A stretch of DNA of 64,000 nucleotides from Flaveria trinervia (lineage: Eukaryota; Streptophyta; Magnoliopsida; Asterales; Asteraceae): the NCBI GenBank assembly GCA_025506515.1, contig CM046447.1, positions 87,702,852-87,766,851 on the forward strand. Direction: 5' to 3'. Positions 1 to 11,900 of this stretch are shown here, in pieces; the stretch's first letter is position 1, and every line of letters starts with the position of its first letter. The translations under genes were made by a program, and so were the position numbers. Under the pieces are notes generated by a model. It did no database searches. It had not been told where the DNA came from and saw only the letters and a list, made by a program, of their open reading frames with translations.

Positions 1-1941
1 CAGTCGGTTCGACAGGTACGACCATCGTTCAACTCCAAACTGATTTCAAACATTGAACCGCACCGAGTGGGATCCGTTCCCGGTCCGACCAGTCGGTACC
101 GTCCAAAACAATGCTTTTAAGTTAATGAAATATATTAGTTTTGACGTGAATTCTAGATAAATGCGTCTATCTTATTGTTTTATTTTATAATTGACATATA
201 TTAATGTTAAGTCAGGTTTCAATGTGTTATAAGTATTTATACATATCTAGCTTAATCTTTTTTTATTCCTGAACTAATCTAAGTCAAATGTATATATTAA
301 TTCCCACTTGAAGTGCACGTATTTGCATGTCTTAAACATGGAAAACTTAAGTTGGTTCCATCATCAATGGTTATCGTCATTGCTAATTTGTTATTTAAAA
401 ATGGATTAATTTTTTTTCGTTCTTAAGTTTTGTTGTTTTTACTAAAATATATTTTTTTAATTTTCTAAATACATTACTATCAGAAAGTTGTTATTTTTCA
501 TTCGTCTTTCTAGTTCGTCGTGACATCTGGCCAGTGATTCTAAATGGTGATCGTCACGATTTAAATAAGAGAATGAGTATAATATTATTTAATATGTTTT
601 TTGTATTTAATCATATAATTAACATGTGCACGGAAAAGATAATTAAGGTAGTTAATGTTAGAAATTTAGTGAATTATATTTTTTTCATTACTTTTGGATA
701 CTAATAATTATTTGAATTTGTTACTGATATAATTATTATGTAAGGTATGGTTAAGTAACAAAAAAGTAGCTAACCTTAAAAGCCTAAAAATGATTATTTA
801 TTGTTTTAAATATCAGATCATTGTGTCGAATATTTACATCATTTGTTATATGTATCTCTCATTGTGTTTTACGTTCTAGATCATTTCATATTCTTTTTGT
901 TATTGTTTTTATATGTTATATAAATTTGTGTTATTTTGTTATTATCTTTTAGAATTAGAATTATACGATAATGTTACTTCGTAATGCAATGTGTTTTCCT
1001 TAACTCATGATGTTTAGGAAAACAACATGACAATCAAAAAAACATAATGATACATTTAATTTTTGTGTTTGACGTTTTATATCATTTTGTGTTATTGCTA
1101 TTTCATAAATATTTTAGATTAATAATTGTTATTTTATCCCTGAGTTTACATACTAGGGTGTACAATAGTTTTATTGTACCATTATGTTTTATCTAGAATT
1201 CATAACTGAAAAAACACAATAGTTTTTAGGATAACACAATAGCAAACAAAAAAACACAATGAACTGTACTAAAGACACAATAATAAGAGGAAATAATATG
1301 CTCTAAAAAAGAAAAAAAACTCAAACTATACTCATTTTAAAGATAAAAAACACTCATTTCAATATTATAATTTTTATAAAAAAACAATGTCGCATATAAA
1401 GGTTATGAATGTTTAAAAAAGTTAAGAGAACTTGAAAGAAAATCAACAAAAATGATTATCCTTAAAATATCACTCTAAAAATGTTTTCTTACATTTTGAT
1501 TTCAACCACTGATTAAAATTTTGATCATTAACATTTTTTCTTATACTTTTTTAGATTTAAAATACTTTTTAGTTTGAACACTTACCTAATAACATTTCGT
1601 TTGTGTTATACTATGTGAGAGGATTGCAACGAACCAAACTATGTCAAAAACAAACTTAAAATAAATATGACATGTACACTTTAAGTCGTGTGATTAAAAC
1701 ATATAAAACTGTAAAAAAGTGAATGTGTCCTACAGTGAATGTGTCCTACATTAGATAAATTTGAAGGGTTATATAATAGGAGATTTCATACAGATATGTT
1801 CCTACATGATGAAAAACTCTTAGTGGTAGCAAATAGGTGCAAAGCACCCTACGTGCACGTGCCCACAACACCCACGAACGGGAGGGGCATCAAGATGATA
1901 GGCGCTATGTGACGTTGTGGTGGTGCTTTTTGCACTTAAGT
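1..1941. other. AT-rich intergenic DNA
   Basis: No coding signal is visible. The first 115 bases are richer in GC, with ccggtcc/accgtcc words that resemble the tail of an AACCG-rich repeat, but no boundary can be set. About 780-1290 holds dispersed aacacaat/attgtgtt words in both orientations, which could be remnants of a decayed TIR element. About 1837-1936 is less AT-rich and of unknown origin. The last five bases (1937-1941, TAAGT) are the left target-site duplication of the next element. Confidence 0.6.
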
Positions 1942-2208
1942 TGTAACACCCGGCCCTTCGCATCAACAATATTGTTCGCTTTGCTCATAAGAAGCTCACG
2001 GATTTGCTTTTGGTTGCCGGGTGAAAACTTCCCAGGGAAGTCACCCATCCCTGGATTGCTCCCACCTGAGTACGCTTAACGGTGGAGTTCTCCTCTCATC
2101 CACAACCAATACGCCAAAACGCGTTGTTAATGTTAGAGGCCAGACATTCTTATGAACCAGGAATCTCTCACGTTCACGGCCGATGTGGGATATGTGTAGG
2201 GTGTCACA
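1942..2208 (-). repeat. Cassandra-like TRIM LTR (267 bp)
   Basis: On the minus strand it runs from TGTGACACCC to GGGTGTTACA. It carries a TCCCACATCGG word near its start, which resembles the upstream sequence element of plant snRNA promoters, and a 64-nt segment very like the 3' half of plant 5S rRNA. LTRs with embedded 5S sequence and an iMet primer site are the known hallmarks of Cassandra terminal-repeat retrotransposons in miniature. It has no TSD of its own (the right flank AACAC does not match TAAGT), so it is part of the larger unit and not a separate solo LTR. Confidence 0.7.
2027..2090 (-). pseudogene. 5S rRNA-derived segment
   Basis: Read on the minus strand this aligns with the 3' half of plant 5S rRNA. 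It includes GTTAAGCGT and a C-box-like GGATGGGTGACTTCC followed by TGGGAAG. The upstream A-box half of 5S is not recognisable. It is therefore a 5S-derived piece inside a retroelement LTR and not a functional rRNA gene. Confidence 0.75.
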
Positions 2209-2301
2209 AACACCCACTGTTTGGACTCATCGTCCTCGATGAGCCCAAGAAGTCACCGTCATTGGTGAGGTATGTCCCACACTCCGAACGGCACAGGAGT
2301 G

Positions 2302-2313
2302 GCTCTGATACCA
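2302..2313 (-). other. tRNA-iMet primer-binding site
   Basis: On the minus strand this reads TGGTATCAGAGC, the classic match to the 3' end of plant initiator tRNA-Met, and starts three bases after the LTR end. It fixes the element as minus-strand and the 2317-4911 block as its 5' LTR. Confidence 0.9.
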
Positions 2314-2316
2314 TTC

Positions 2317-4911
2317 TATCACACCCTCAAAATCCACGTGCAGAGTTTTACCGCGAGGCGTGTGAACAGACCAGGATCACAGTCAATAGTTACTCAGAAC
2401 GACTCTATATGCCTCTATTAAAATAATATCAACCAAATCATAAACTTTAAACTGTGCGGAAGCGTTTTGAAAAACAACCCAAAGAAATAAAAGTGTAACT
2501 ATGGCAAAACATGTGCCAACCCAAAAAGTAAACATTATTCATTAAAATACTAAAAAAAGTGTCTTGGAGACCGAGTCTTAGAATGCAAGTGAACCATGTA
2601 GTGTTCCTATGGCAAGCAAGCTAATGACCTGAGAATAACATACTAAAATGTCAACACAATGGTTGGTGAGTTCAAGAGTGATAATCAAACATAAACAGTT
2701 TAACAACATAGATATAAAAGTAGTGCATTGTAACAGATAGCTAGTCCATTAACAATAAATATTAATTCATAGTGATTTCGCAATTGAAGCTGACTGTGTT
2801 ACGTTGTTGCCTCCTATCACGACTTAACAGGTCGTGACAATGTTCAATAGGACAAGTTGCACCCAGTTGACCTCGAGTCACACAGGTGGGGATCGTCAGA
2901 CCCAGTAGTAATACCCAAATTTCCCCGCTATTCAATATTAACAATTCGAAAGTGTGAGGACTTTTCCATGATATCAACACTATATAATACTATACACAAC
3001 TTGAATATATAAAGCGTTTGTGATTTACCAGTATGTTATCTCCCCCAAAAGAGATTAAATAAAGAGTGGGGCATGAACTCACCTGATACGCGTAATAGAC
3101 ACTTAGAGTTCTACTTGACAAACAGAATGGACAGACAACCTTCAGTGGTTACCTAGATCATATAAGTACGTGAGTACGTGTAAATAGAGAACATGTGAAA
3201 CCCTAAGTACACTACAACCAAGGACTCAAGATTTCAGAAAAACAGACACGTTTGACCCAGTTGACCCGTTTGACCCGTTGGTGACTTTATGTGTTGTAAA
3301 CCATTCAAGCAATCATACACATATATCATACATGGTTAACATTCAAATAGATCATATGTATGCTATATTATCCAGGTGTATCACTTAGATCATCATACAA
3401 CCAAGTATCATACAAGTCATGCGAATCTAGAACATTAACATGTCCACTAGTTATAACACAACTAACATGCCACACAAAGATCAAATCACTCACCACATGC
3501 CATGTGAAGCCACTCACAACTTCACATCCTAAACCCTGCCAATCCTACTAAGTAGGGGCCTCAGATTTGCACGCGTGTATGATGATCATAATCATATTCA
3601 TTAACCATGTTCATTGCATTCAACAAACATCACAACAATCAATTTCCAGTCCCAAACATGATGTCCTAACTACTAATCAACATCAACATCATACATGATC
3701 ATCAAAGTCCAAACATCACCCATGATTATCCAAGCATCCCATATGACTAATTTAACATGTTCTATCATATTAGAATTCATCCATGAACCTACTAACATGC
3801 TCCTAATATCCCAAACATGTTCAAACTATCATCCATCAAACTTTGTGCAAATAAAGTTTCCCTGTTGGGAAGGTACATTCCAACATCTATCAAACACTCA
3901 ATGTATTCATGAATTCATCACAATTATACCATTTTAAGCTCATACCAACATCTAGCCAAGATCAACAATGTTCAATCATCATAATCTAACAATCATCATG
4001 AACAAAAGTTTCCACTTTTGGCAAGATGTGAACGACAACATTCATTCCAAGATTTCTAGCATTCATATTAACAATCTAACATCTAATCATCATCATGAAC
4101 ACGTCAAAAACATCAATCCATGATCAAATCACCCTTTCATGCAAAATAAAGTTACTAATCTTAGTAACCTATGAACCACATGTCAAGAACATAGTTTTGT
4201 TGCATAATCAACGTAAACCAACATCAATCTAACCTTACTAACAACATAACATCATCAAACGATCACAAATCAACACCCAATTCACCAAGTTTGACCTAGG
4301 GTTTCGGCCAACATGAAAACTCCCACAAAACCATCAAAACTAACCTTAATTCTTGCAAAGGAACACGATTTGATGTTGCTAACTTGTTGTATTGCTTGTA
4401 ATCGAACCAAAATCGCAGCTACTTGCTTGTTGTTGGTCGAATTCGCAAGGGGAGAGGGTGTGAGAGTGGAATCGTGGTCAAATGGGGGGTGTGGGGCTAG
4501 GGTTTTTGTTTTAATTAATTAAATTTCCATATTTACCCTTTAAACCCTTGTAATTTGTATTTTATAAAAACTAGGCTTTAAACTCTTTGTAAAGTGCTTT
4601 TAGCTTAATAATATAAGATATAAACTAATGAAAATCATTATATATTTTATCTTTATAAAAACACAAGACATACGAATAAATAGGCACGTTTCCGCGTTAC
4701 GCGATTAATTTCCTAATTAACATTTAAAACATACAAACACATAAACATAACACAATAATCACATAATCAATTAGATTATCATTAATTTAAAATTATTAAT
4801 TATTATTAGGTCACCAACGTTAAACGACAACTAGTGTGTGTTTACGACACGTGTATGCAAGACTTAACGGGACTAATGGAGTTTGGTAACGGAAATTTAC
4901 CGGATGTCACA
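2317..4911 (-). repeat. Large LTR (about 2.6 kb), family shared with 44669-47412
   Basis: This stretch is the reverse complement of the solo LTR at 44669-47412 and matches it over nearly its whole length, for example the block around 2780-2960 against 46760-46965. It ends in ...GGGTGTGATA on the minus strand, where the other copy has ...GGGTGTGACA, so the terminal CA has mutated. A primer-binding site follows after three bases, so this is the 5' LTR of its element. Confidence 0.85.
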
Positions 4912-5277
4912 TAAGTCATTAATAGTTCTAGACTTAACTCAATGTTGATGTTATGGCTCTTGGCCTAACTCGTTAAATACAAGCTTTATGTGCTTTGTCA
5001 AGACTACCAGATAGTTACATGTTTCAAACATCACACTTAGAACAATTTCTTGCATGGTTAGCTCTGCACACTCCTGTTTTAAGTATAGCTTCGGGTGCTA
5101 GTATTATTATGATCTGAAATATACTTAGAGTATTGTATTGTGAGAGACAAAGGATACCCTTTGGTGATCCGAAATCTATTTTAAAGGACATTTGTTGATA
5201 AAAAATCCTTAGCCAATCTTATTTGTTTTTTGTTATTTTTAGCTTATTTTCATTCTGCATTAGTTAAATCTTGTAAT
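4912..5277. other. Intergenic gap between two elements
   Basis: Unique-looking sequence of 366 bases between the chimeric element and the copia element E0. It starts with the TSD TAAGT and ends with the E0 TSD GTAAT (5273-5277). Short open runs exist but nothing recognisable. Confidence 0.5.
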
Positions 5278-5996
5278 TGTTGATACATATGTCCCTAGTT
5301 TATGTGCTTAATGTAAAAGTCTTTCATGTATTACGCATATGTAATGAATGGGTTAAATGAAATATAATATGTGGTTGATGTTTATAATGTTTAATATTTC
5401 ATAGTATTATTGTGTGTTAAAGTACAATGAACTTACTATATAGGTTTGAGGTTGTTGTGCATAGTTCTTAGTCAATAATGATTGAGAAATGTGTTCAAAC
5501 TTAGTCGTATGAGTCTTCATGCGAATGGACCATGCTTATGGACCATATGCATGAATACATCATGCTAATGGACCAGTCGCACGATTGAGACATAAGATTG
5601 ATTCAGTCGCACGATTAAACCTTCAGTCGTGCGTATGGATCAATCACATGATTCAGTTGCACGACTGAACCATGCTAATGGTTCAGTCGTAGGATTGGAA
5701 ACCCATAACCTATAAATACCACTTAATTCATGAAAAAACATAGACTTTTGAAGAACACTTGAGAAACACTTGATACTCTTACAAACCCTAGCCGTCTAGA
5801 ACGTCCAAGGAAGCCTGTCCAACTTCATAGATCAATCCTGATCGATCTCTACTCGTTCATAACATTTAGTTTCAATATTATATGGATTGGGTAGTTGTTC
5901 TCACTGATTGGATAGCCAATCAATAGGATTCCGCACTATTTGATTCGGTATAAACACAGAATCTGTTAGTATTCCGGGATGTACATGGTGTTGACA
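5278..5996 (+). repeat. E0 5' LTR
   Basis: The LTR starts TGTTGATACATATG and ends GTGTTGACA, and matches 40344-41079 closely. It contains a block of short CGCACGATTGA-type words (about 5512-5695) just ahead of a TATA box. Confidence 0.88.
5711..5718 (+). promoter_or_regulatory. TATA box of the E0 5' LTR
   Basis: TATAAATA lies about 430 bp into the LTR and is conserved in the 3' LTR at 40805-40812, as expected for an LTR core promoter. Confidence 0.6.
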
Positions 5997-5998
5997 AG

Positions 5999-6010
5999 TG
6001 GTATCAGAGC
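5999..6010 (+). other. tRNA-iMet primer-binding site of E0
   Basis: TGGTATCAGAGC begins two bases after the end of the 5' LTR, which sets both the LTR end and the plus-strand orientation. Confidence 0.92.
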
Positions 6011-6217
6011 ATTGGCTCTTGATTTTGCGTTTGATTCAATTAGAATTGTGTCAAACCTCATGTTTTAACTCAAAAGAGTCATCTTTTTGGGTCCATAGGT
6101 GTTTTCCGACATTTACAGGCATTCAAGTTGAAGTTTTTCGTCATACGGCAGATTAGGGTTTCTGGGTAAATTGTAATTTGTGTCAAAGTGTCAAAATTCA
6201 AAAATTTTCAAACACAG

Positions 6218-6482
6218 CAGCCTTCAGTTGCACGAATAGCTCATTTGTATGATTGAGTCATCCACATTGTCCATTCGTACGACTGAGCCATCCACATTGT
6301 CCATTCGTACGACTGAGCCATCCGCATTGGTCATCTGCATTGTTCATTCGCACGACTGAGTCATCTGCATTTGTCCAATCGCATGATTGACTCATCCGCA
6401 TTTGTTCAATTGCACAAATGACTCATCCGCATTTGTTCAATTGCAGGATTGACTCATCCGCATTTGTCCATTCGCACGAGTG
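6218..6482 (+). repeat. Leader minisatellite of E0 (CGACTGA / CATCCGCATT words)
   Basis: Tandem, imperfect units of roughly 35-40 bp combine the words CATTCG(C/T)ACGACTGA and CATCCGCATT(T)G. It lies between the primer site and the gag start. Similar words recur in the E0 LTRs, in the E0 spacer, and in unrelated gypsy LTRs elsewhere in the window. Confidence 0.75.
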
Positions 6483-6515
6483 AACTAGTCTGTTGTAAAG
6501 TTCAAAGTTTATAGA

Positions 6516-7687
6516 AATGGAAGATCAATTCACTGCCTTTACTGCCGGAAGGGACTCTCGCATCCAGAACCTTCTGCTCTGGAAAATGAAATTGGAAATC
6601 ATAATAAACCACCAAATCTTATAACGTTAGATGATTATCCACAATGGAAGCAGAGGTTCGAGATCTATCTAAATGGAGTTGATCCTAATCTTTGGGCATC
6701 CATTGAGACAGGTTACACTATGCCAGTCGGTGCTGATGGAGTAAAGCTGACTCTAGGAGGAATGAATGACAGCCAGAAGGTTAAGTACAATGCAGAAAAG
6801 AAAGTGTATGCCCTGTTGACTCAGTCGATACTGAAAGACATCTTTCATCAGTTCTCTGAGAACATATAGGCGAAAAAGTTATGGGAAGCATTGGAGAAAA
6901 TATATGATGGGAATGCAACGTTAAAGTGTCTAAAGGCTAAGGCTCTTAAGAAGGAGTTTGATAACTTCTCTTCGATAGGGAAGGAGAGCTTGGATGACAT
7001 CGTTGACAGGTTCTACCATCTGATGAGTGAGCTGCACACTCATGGTGTAACAACGTCTATGGAAGATAAAGTGTCAAGTTTTGCAGACGGTTTGCCAGAT
7101 AAAGGGAAATCGTTTGTGTCTAATCTAAGACAGAATGATATTCTTGCAAAGTTAGACATAAATGACTTCATCCTGAAATTTAGAGAAGAGGAACTGAGAA
7201 TGAAGTACAAGTCATAGAAAGATCCTACGATCAGAATCCTTCACTTTACAACTCATTTCCACTCCAACCAGTTTAGGAGCACCACTACAAACTGCTTTCG
7301 TGTCTATTTTTGCGGTTCCCTCACAATCCACCGCTTCAGGACCAGAAACGTCTGGGTCATCATCGACTCAATACATAGTGCTTGAAGCCAATACTATGAA
7401 GTTGAAGACCGAGAATCTCGGTAATATAACAGTGGAGGTTGCAAAGGAGCATATGGATCTTCTAGCAGTAGTGGTACAATCGTATGATGGTCTTGTTGCT
7501 AGGAAGATCGGAAATCGTCATCTTGCAGATGAAGACTACGAGCAGGTTGACGAGAACGAGATAGAAAGGATGGATATCATGTGGGCTCTTGCAAGTGCAA
7601 TTAGACGAGCCAAAAAGTTCGTTAAGAAGATAGGATAGAATTTAGTAGCCACTAAAGACACGACCTTTGGCTTTGACAAAACCAAAG
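6516..7687 (+). pseudogene. gag: E0 gag, N-terminal part (broken)
   Basis: Capsid-type gag of a Ty1/copia element, which would form the particle around the RNA. The start at 6516 (MEDQF) is the first ATG after the leader. The frame shifts within the first 100 bases, then reads through a copia gag core with YPQWKQRFEIYL near 6640-6675. A TAG stop sits near 6868, where the family would have Gln, and a further stop comes at 7215-7217. A later frame (7300-7638) gives RRAKKFVKKIG, the usual run-up to the zinc knuckle. The gene is cut at 7687 by L1; its zinc knuckle continues at 27519. The CAAAG duplication of L1 lies inside the codons leading to the knuckle. The evidence for gag is strong; the start is moderately sure. 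Confidence 0.8.
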
Positions 7688-8018
7688 TGACAGGATCAGT
7701 GATCTCAAGTCTGATGGATTAGAGTGTAACGCGGCGGAATAAGAACAAGAATTAGACAAATTATAGCAAGAATTTGATATTCGTATGCTTTAAGAACAAA
7801 TACGGTTGTAAAGAGAGAATAGATTTCTGTGAAAAGGAATGTTTCAATAATATCAAATGTTTCTGCTCAATCATTCACTGATTACAATTAGGTTGGCACT
7901 CCTTATATAGAGTGCAATCACTACTGATATCACGGGATAGTGACATCTGGCAGATTTGTTACAAAAATAACTAAACTTAACAAACTACTGAAATGTTCAC
8001 AACTACTGAGAACATATC
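7688..8018 (-). repeat. L1 3' LTR, first part (split by L2)
   Basis: Matches the start of the intact LTR at 26599. It breaks at ATATC (8014-8018), the TSD of L2, and resumes at 20456. A TATA-like TATATAAG on the minus strand lies at 7912-7919. Confidence 0.88.
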
Positions 8019-8911
8019 TGACAGGATCAGCGATCACAAGTTTGATGTATCAGAATATAAAGCAGCGGAATACAAACTAGAATTAGACAAATTGTAGCAA
8101 GCAATCGATACTTGTAAGCATTAAGATCGCATACGGTTATAGGGAGAGAATATGTATTTCTGATTTCTAGGAATGTTTATAGATGTAGAATATTTTTAAT
8201 CAAATCAATCATTCATTCCATTCATTTACTCATTCCTCTCCGATTACAATAGGTTGTCACTCCTTATATAGAGTGCAACAATCACTGCTGTTATCACGGA
8301 AAGTGACAACTGGCAGATCCAATACAAAAATAACTAATTCTTAACAAACTACTGAAATGTTCACAACTACTGAGAACATATCAGCATGTTAAGTACAAAA
8401 TATAAAACTACTGAAACTACAACGACTGAAGAACAAGCTCTCAGTCGTTTTACAAAACTACTGAAACATAGAAAATAAAACTACTGATATCACAACTACT
8501 GAAGAAGTACTCTTCAGCAGTGTGACAAACTACTGAGGCTTCAGTACTTGATCTTCAGACTTTGACCTTCAGGTGTTTCATCAGCTGATGACTTCAGTAG
8601 ATATCATCAGCTGATGTCTTCAGTCTTTGTCTTCAGACCTTGTACATCAGTTGTTGATCTTCAGCACTTGTGAACTCTCTTCAGCTGTTGTACTTCAGTA
8701 CTTTGGTCTTTCAGCTTCAGCACTTGTGTTCTTCAGCTGTTGTACTTCAGCACTTTGGTTCTTCAGCTGTTAAGGTCTTCAGCACTTGATCTTCAGCTGT
8801 TGTAGTCTTCAGCATTGTCAAACTACTGATGAGGCTTTCAGCAGTTGGTGTGATACCATGTGGGACTTAGAGGTTTTCTGATCTTGGCTCATTGGTTCTT
8901 TTGGTCCAACA
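8019..8911 (-). repeat. L2 3' LTR
   Basis: An 893 bp LTR (plus strand TGACAGG...CCAACA) nearly identical to 19569-20455. It is rich in CTTCAGCACTTG-like words. On the minus strand TATATAAG (8263-8270) is a likely TATA box; it is conserved in the other LTRs of this family (7912, 19809, 26813). Confidence 0.9.
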
Positions 8912-8926
8912 AACTCCCCCTGAACC
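8912..8926 (-). other. L2 polypurine tract
   Basis: On the minus strand the bases before the LTR read GGTTCAGGGGGAGTT, a purine-rich plus-strand primer site typical of this position. The same tract sits beside the L1 LTR at 21019-21033. Confidence 0.7.
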
Positions 8927-8997
8927 AATGCAGCCAAAACCTCTAACTTATTTATTCCCACATATTGATGGCAAAATGTTGGTCTTTTTCCTCTTGA

Positions 8998-11900
8998 TCA
9001 GTAGAGAAGATGACCCATGTAGCTCCGGCTGGGAAGAAATCTCAAATATTTGTTTGGCAGAGTATGAATGGGAACTCTGTTTTGGGGAACTGGACACAGA
9101 GTTGTTATCCCATTCATGAGATTTACTTCCCCGTAATGAGTGTATGACTCACGAACATAGGCCTCAAGGAGAACAACTTGTTCCTCCTGAGAGAGTTCTT
9201 CTGCTCCTCCTTCGAAGAAGAACTGGACCATAGTACTCTGATAAGTACTTCATGGTCCTGTCATTTTCAGCTCCACCGTAGTTACCTCCCTATATACAAA
9301 TTCATCAGGATGGTTGCCTTCAAGGAGTAACTGGAGCTCATTCTTCTGGATGTCTTCAAGCTTTTTATATAACAACCCCTTCTTAATCATCTTGTTTTCT
9401 AGTAAGGCTTGAGGGGTCTTCTTTGCTTGGTGAGCTTTCTTGAATTCATCAATGATTTCCCAAGTGAGACTACAACGGCCAACATGATGGTAGACTCTAT
9501 TGTTTTTCGTGCCTGGCCGTTGTATCTGTGTGGGATAGTTCTTTTATGGATTCTAGAACTCACCCTGGGGTCTGGCCATACTCTCACTCTCTCCTTCTGA
9601 TACTGAAAGGTGTGCCTGAGAGTGTACACCTTTGAGCATGCCCTTTCATGGCTTGAATAGATGATGACTGAGGAAATTACTTGTCAACCATCTTCAACAG
9701 TTGCTCATCGTGCTGTTTCTGCTGTTCTTCTTCTTCTATCTTGACTCTGACCATTTCCCTTTGAGAGTCAGGTGTGATCATGGGTTGACTTCGGGGTTTT
9801 GGTAGCTTCAGAACAGCAGAGAGTGGCAGACTATCATCGTCATCCTCTCTCTCTTCTTCTTCTTCTTCCATCCTCAGCACCCTTCTCCTCCTTCTGGGTA
9901 CATCACTGGATGATGGTTGGTTGGTGAAGGAATTGGTTTTGAAGAATGAGGATGTTTGGATTTTGGCTTAGAGGTTGGTTGGGAGATTTGAGGGATAAGA
10001 TCTGTTTGAGTGGGTGGAAGGGAAGGTTGATCTAGCATCCTTGTAGTTAGTTTCGCCTTTGTGAGTTTAGCCATCTCTAACCTTTTACCAGCCCCAGCTC
10101 ATCAAGGGCTTCCACAATAATCCCTTTGTTGAATTGCTCAGACAGACAGATTCTGGTGGCTATAGCCAGAATGCTGTCCCTGGTCCATGCGCGGATCTCC
10201 ATTAATGATCTTCCCAAGTATTTTGCAATAAAGCGGATCATTATTTCCAACCTCTCTTTCTCAAGAGCATCATACCCTGCCCATCGGGTTTGTATCTCTT
10301 GTACTTCTAACCTTCTGATCTCACTATCCAGTGTGGCTGTGTCAAACCCCTGCCTGAAGAGTTGTTCAATTATTTTATCCACGGATCGGCTGTGTGTGGT
10401 GTCAGCTTCTTTGACCAGCTCCTCCAAGGATTTGTCTTCAGCAGTGTGATCATCAGCACTTCTCTTTCGCTTGTAAGTGAGCAGAGGTTGCTTTTCTTTT
10501 TCCTCCTCTTTCCTCTTCCTTTCTTTCACTGCAGTACTCTCCCCCTTTTTGGTTGCATTGGAGGAAGGGGTTTGTACCGCAGAAAGAGTCTTTTGGACAG
10601 CAGCATCAACCAAGGGCTGTAATGTTAAGGAAAGCCTCTCATCAAGGGCTTTGATCACTATATCAGTGATTATGGGTGTGATGAGAGGGAGGGAATTTTG
10701 GATGACAACACCTATTTGCTCAGGAGGGTTCTGTTCCTGAGAAGTAGGGCCTGAAGCAGAGGCAGGTGGTTGATTTTGGGGTGGCTCGGTGTTTGGGAAA
10801 CCTTCAAGAGCAGGTGCCATCTGTGGGTGGATAGAGGCAGATGGTCTTTCTCCTTGTGAGAGTTGGTGAAGTAGGTTTTGCAGCCTACTGACTTTCTCTT
10901 CCAGGATTGTGTTCTGGGCAAGAACATCATAGAAGAAGCCCAGGTCATCATCAGCCGAAGCTGAATCAGCTGACCTCCTGCTTAGAGCAGGATTTACATG
11001 CACTGGGTGTAGACCAGTTGGTGCATGTGCCCCTTGTGCTTGGTACTGGGGACTTCCAGCCTCAGGACAATGTCCATCATCAGCTGTTGCCTCTAGGGTC
11101 TTAGCAATGTTACCAGCCTCACTCTGGTCATGTGCTGAGTCAGAGGAGGTGGCAGCCTCACTAGATATTCGAAGCTCATTGTCTACACCAGGAGATAGAA
11201 TTGGGAAACCCCTGTGCTGTGGGTTCTCAGGTGCACTGTGTTCCTCCCCCTCAATTGTAGAGGTATTCCCAGTAGTAAGTGGTTTCTGGGAGGGGGTGAG
11301 GAGTGCAATTGAGTCAGCACTTGTGCAACTATTAAAGTTGGGCTGTGAGGGGCGGTTCTTTGGGGTGAGGGGATAGAAGCAGTGTGCACCTGGGGAGGAT
11401 GGTGCTCTTCAATGGCAATCTCCTCAAGTGAGTAAGATCCCAGATAAGTAGGTGCCCCTTGGGAGTTGCTGCAGGCTCCTATTGAGAGGAAGCCTGAGCG
11501 GCTGTGGCTGGAGGAGTCATTGTATCCACTAGGGGGTTTGGACTAGTGGATATATCCTGCGTTTGTGTTGCAGGGGCATCCTCAGGGGACTCAATTCCCT
11601 GAGTAGCCATTTTGGGTTTCTTTTTGGTGGTTTGGTAGGGACTTTGGATTTGGAGGTGGTGGCTGTGGGTTCCAGCTGCGTGGGTTTTCACAGCTTGCAG
11701 CCATTTTTAGTGTCCGGTCAGAGTTGTGCCGAGAGTATACTTCCGGCAGAACAGCCGTAGCAGGGACTCCCAAGCCAACAAGTCCCTCAGCATTAAGCTG
11801 GTCTGTAATAATGGCCATTATGAACCGTGGATAGAGTATCCAACGGTTGGCAGTTAGTTTTTGAGCCATATCTTTGAGCTCTGAAAATATTAATTCTGAA

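Larger units (their letters stand above)
1942..4911 (-). mobile_element. Chimeric LTR element: gypsy-type LTR plus Cassandra-like LTR
   Basis: On the minus strand the element begins TGTGACATCCGG (at 4911) and ends CCGGGTGTTACA (at 1942), so it has TG...CA ends. It is flanked by a perfect 5-bp duplication TAAGT (1937-1941 and 4912-4916), which marks it as one integrated unit. Read on the minus strand it contains a 2.6 kb LTR, a tRNA-iMet primer-binding site directly after it, about 100 bp of internal sequence, and a 267 bp LTR containing a 5S-like segment. The two terminal LTRs are unrelated, which is not normal for a retrotransposon. It has no coding capacity; the open frames here are shadows. 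A template switch between two packaged RNAs is one explanation, later recombination another. Confidence 0.7.

Noticed and set aside
1942..2208. Independent Cassandra solo LTR
   Set aside because: Its own flanks (TAAGT and AACAC) do not match, whereas TAAGT matches the far end at 4912, so it belongs to the larger unit.
2225..2260. Possible hammerhead ribozyme (GGACGATGAGTCC on the minus strand)
   Set aside because: The core CTGATGA is not present (ACGATGA instead) and no CGAAAC with a matching stem follows, so it is only a small hairpin.
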